Part shown: positions 63,407 to 64,000 of the stretch, piece after piece | Position numbering within the stretch: the first letter of the stretch is position 1 | Layout: each line of letters opens with the position of its first letter | Origin: Oscillospiraceae bacterium | GTDB taxonomy: Bacteria > Bacillota_A > Clostridia > Oscillospirales > Oscillospiraceae | Assembly (NCBI GenBank): GCA_015067895.1 | Contig: SVLP01000007.1 | Span: forward strand, 1-64,000 | DNA: 64,000 nucleotides | Reading direction: 5' to 3' | The notes under the pieces: model-generated | The model's input: only the letters and a program-made list of their open reading frames with translations | Database searches by the model: none | Told to the model about the DNA's origin: nothing | Made by a program: the position numbers and the translations under genes

Positions 63407-63715
63407 TCAATTCAGCATTTCCAGGATCGCATGCTTGGGTCTGGCGCCCGTGGCCCGTTTGATGATCTTGCCCTCCTTCATGACCACCAGCGTGGGGATG
63501 GACATGACGCCAAACTCGTTCGCCAGCTCCCACTGCTCGTCGATGTTCACCTTGCCGACCTTGATGTCGGAGCGTTCCCGGGCGATCTCCTCCACGATGG
63601 GCACCACCATCCGGCAGGGGCCGCACCAGGGGGCCCAGAAGTCCAGCAGCACGGGCTTATCGGAGTTCATGATCTCCTGACCAAAATTCTTCAGATCGAT
63701 GTTCACAGCAGACAT
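63407..63715 (-). CDS. trxA: Thioredoxin
   Basis: A 102-aa thioredoxin with the active site WCGPC (Cys31, Cys34) and the cis-Pro loop MSIPT. It reduces protein disulfides in the cytoplasm. I begin it at MSAVNID because AAGGAGG sits 9 bases upstream; the longer open frame has no site. The last codons (ATGCTGAATTGA) coincide with a short repeat found on both sides of the terminator. Confidence 0.94.
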   Translation of the reverse strand: MSAVNIDLKNFGQEIMNSDKPVLLDFWAPWCGPCRMVVPIVEEIARERSDIKVGKVNIDEQWELANEFGVMSIPTLVVMKEGKIIKRATGARPKHAILEMLN

Positions 63716-63776
63716 ATCGTAGTCCTCCTTGTTTTCTTTTGTGACTACAGTATACCCTGTTTTCTTCGATCCTTCT

Positions 63777-63789
63777 GTGATGAAATCAC
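63777..63789. promoter_or_regulatory. GTGAT-GAA-ATCAC palindrome between divergent genes
   Basis: A 13-base inverted repeat between the thioredoxin gene and the right-edge amidohydrolase gene. Position fits an operator. For trxA only a -10 candidate (TATACT at 63754-63749, minus strand) was found, without a good -35. Confidence 0.4.
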
Positions 63790-63801
63790 AAAGGAAAAAC
63801 C

Positions 63802-63830
63802 TTGAAATTCCGGGAAAAGAGGCGTATAAT
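63802..63830 (+). promoter_or_regulatory. Promoter of the right-edge amidohydrolase gene
   Basis: TTGAAA (63802-63807), 17 bases, TATAAT (63825-63830). Confidence 0.8.
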
Positions 63831-63864
63831 AGGCTTCTATCCCAAATAATCGAGGCGACCATCC

Positions 63865-64000
63865 TTGAAGATCATTGACATCCACACCCACATCTATCCC
63901 ACCAAAATCGCCCGGAAGGCCACCGACTCCGTCCGGGATTTCTACCAGATCGACGGCGGCGGCATGGACGGCACCGTCGAAATGCTCCGCGATCGGGGCG
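63865..64000 (+). CDS. Amidohydrolase-family protein (5' part only)
   Basis: The first 45 residues of a metal-dependent hydrolase, cut by the right edge. It begins MKIIDIHTHIYPTKIA with the HxH metal motif of amidohydrolase 2 enzymes. Translation probably starts at TTG (63865), with GAGG 9 bases upstream; there is no ATG that preserves the HxH motif. Substrate unknown. Confidence 0.75.
   Translation, partial: MKIIDIHTHIYPTKIARKATDSVRDFYQIDGGGMDGTVEMLRDRG

Overview
The window comes from a GC-rich, Gram-positive anaerobe of the class Clostridia, most likely a gut Oscillospiraceae/Ruminococcaceae-type organism. This is inferred from gene content. Markers include the clostridial SCIFF peptide with its radical SAM maturase, a trimeric electron-bifurcating [FeFe]-hydrogenase, Rex, a lipoprotein-type ABC binding protein, and very large signal-peptide surface proteins carrying SLH (S-layer homology) anchors. 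No rRNA, tRNA, CRISPR array, transposase or phage gene was seen.

Layout. 1-4543 (-): C-terminally truncated surface GH20 hexosaminidase with F5/8C domains and SLH. 4774-7678 (-): SCIFF peptide, its maturase and a PLP-dependent decarboxylase-like enzyme. 7824-26764 (-): two giant paralogous subtilisin-family surface proteases of 3072 and 3148 aa, each with dockerin-like, Ig-like, cohesin-like and SLH modules. 26977-30415 (-): ArsR-type regulator, metallo-beta-lactamase-fold hydrolase, SurE and Rex. 30691-30897 (-): an unusual 68-aa repeat peptide, divergent from a PerR-box-controlled peroxiredoxin pair (31127-32348, +). 32520-38815 (+): TetR-type regulator and a glycerol operon (glpK, glpF, two flavoproteins, DUF1667). 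39075-41325 (-): amidohydrolase and sugar symporter. 41508-44293 (-): TPP-riboswitch-controlled thiamin-precursor ABC transporter. 44538-44798 (-): HPr-like protein behind a cre-like site. 45139-51678 (-): giant surface protein with a PHP/CehA-type metallohydrolase domain. 51860-53185 (+): GH4 glycosidase. 53225-53725 (-): small membrane protein. 53956-58022 (+): bifurcating hydrogenase operon. 58402-63300 (+): surface GH13 amylase with several starch-binding modules. 63407-63715 (-): thioredoxin. 63865 to the edge (+): start of a second amidohydrolase.

Together the genes describe a fermentative cell that digests proteins, starch and amino-sugar glycans at its surface. It takes up glycerol and sugars, disposes of reductant as H2, and protects itself with peroxiredoxin and thioredoxin. 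Promoters are strikingly canonical: nearly every transcription unit has a sigma-A-type -35/-10 pair with a 17-base spacer.

The two most unusual items are these. (1) A 179-bp palindromic element occurs twice, inverted, at 38856 and 58064, with one base difference. Each copy sits between two copies of a locus-specific terminator hairpin whose loops are reversed relative to each other. (2) A 68-aa peptide carries three copies of a [C/Y]AL-x-DMN motif; the Cys-x3-Asp spacing resembles that of thioether (ranthipeptide) precursors.
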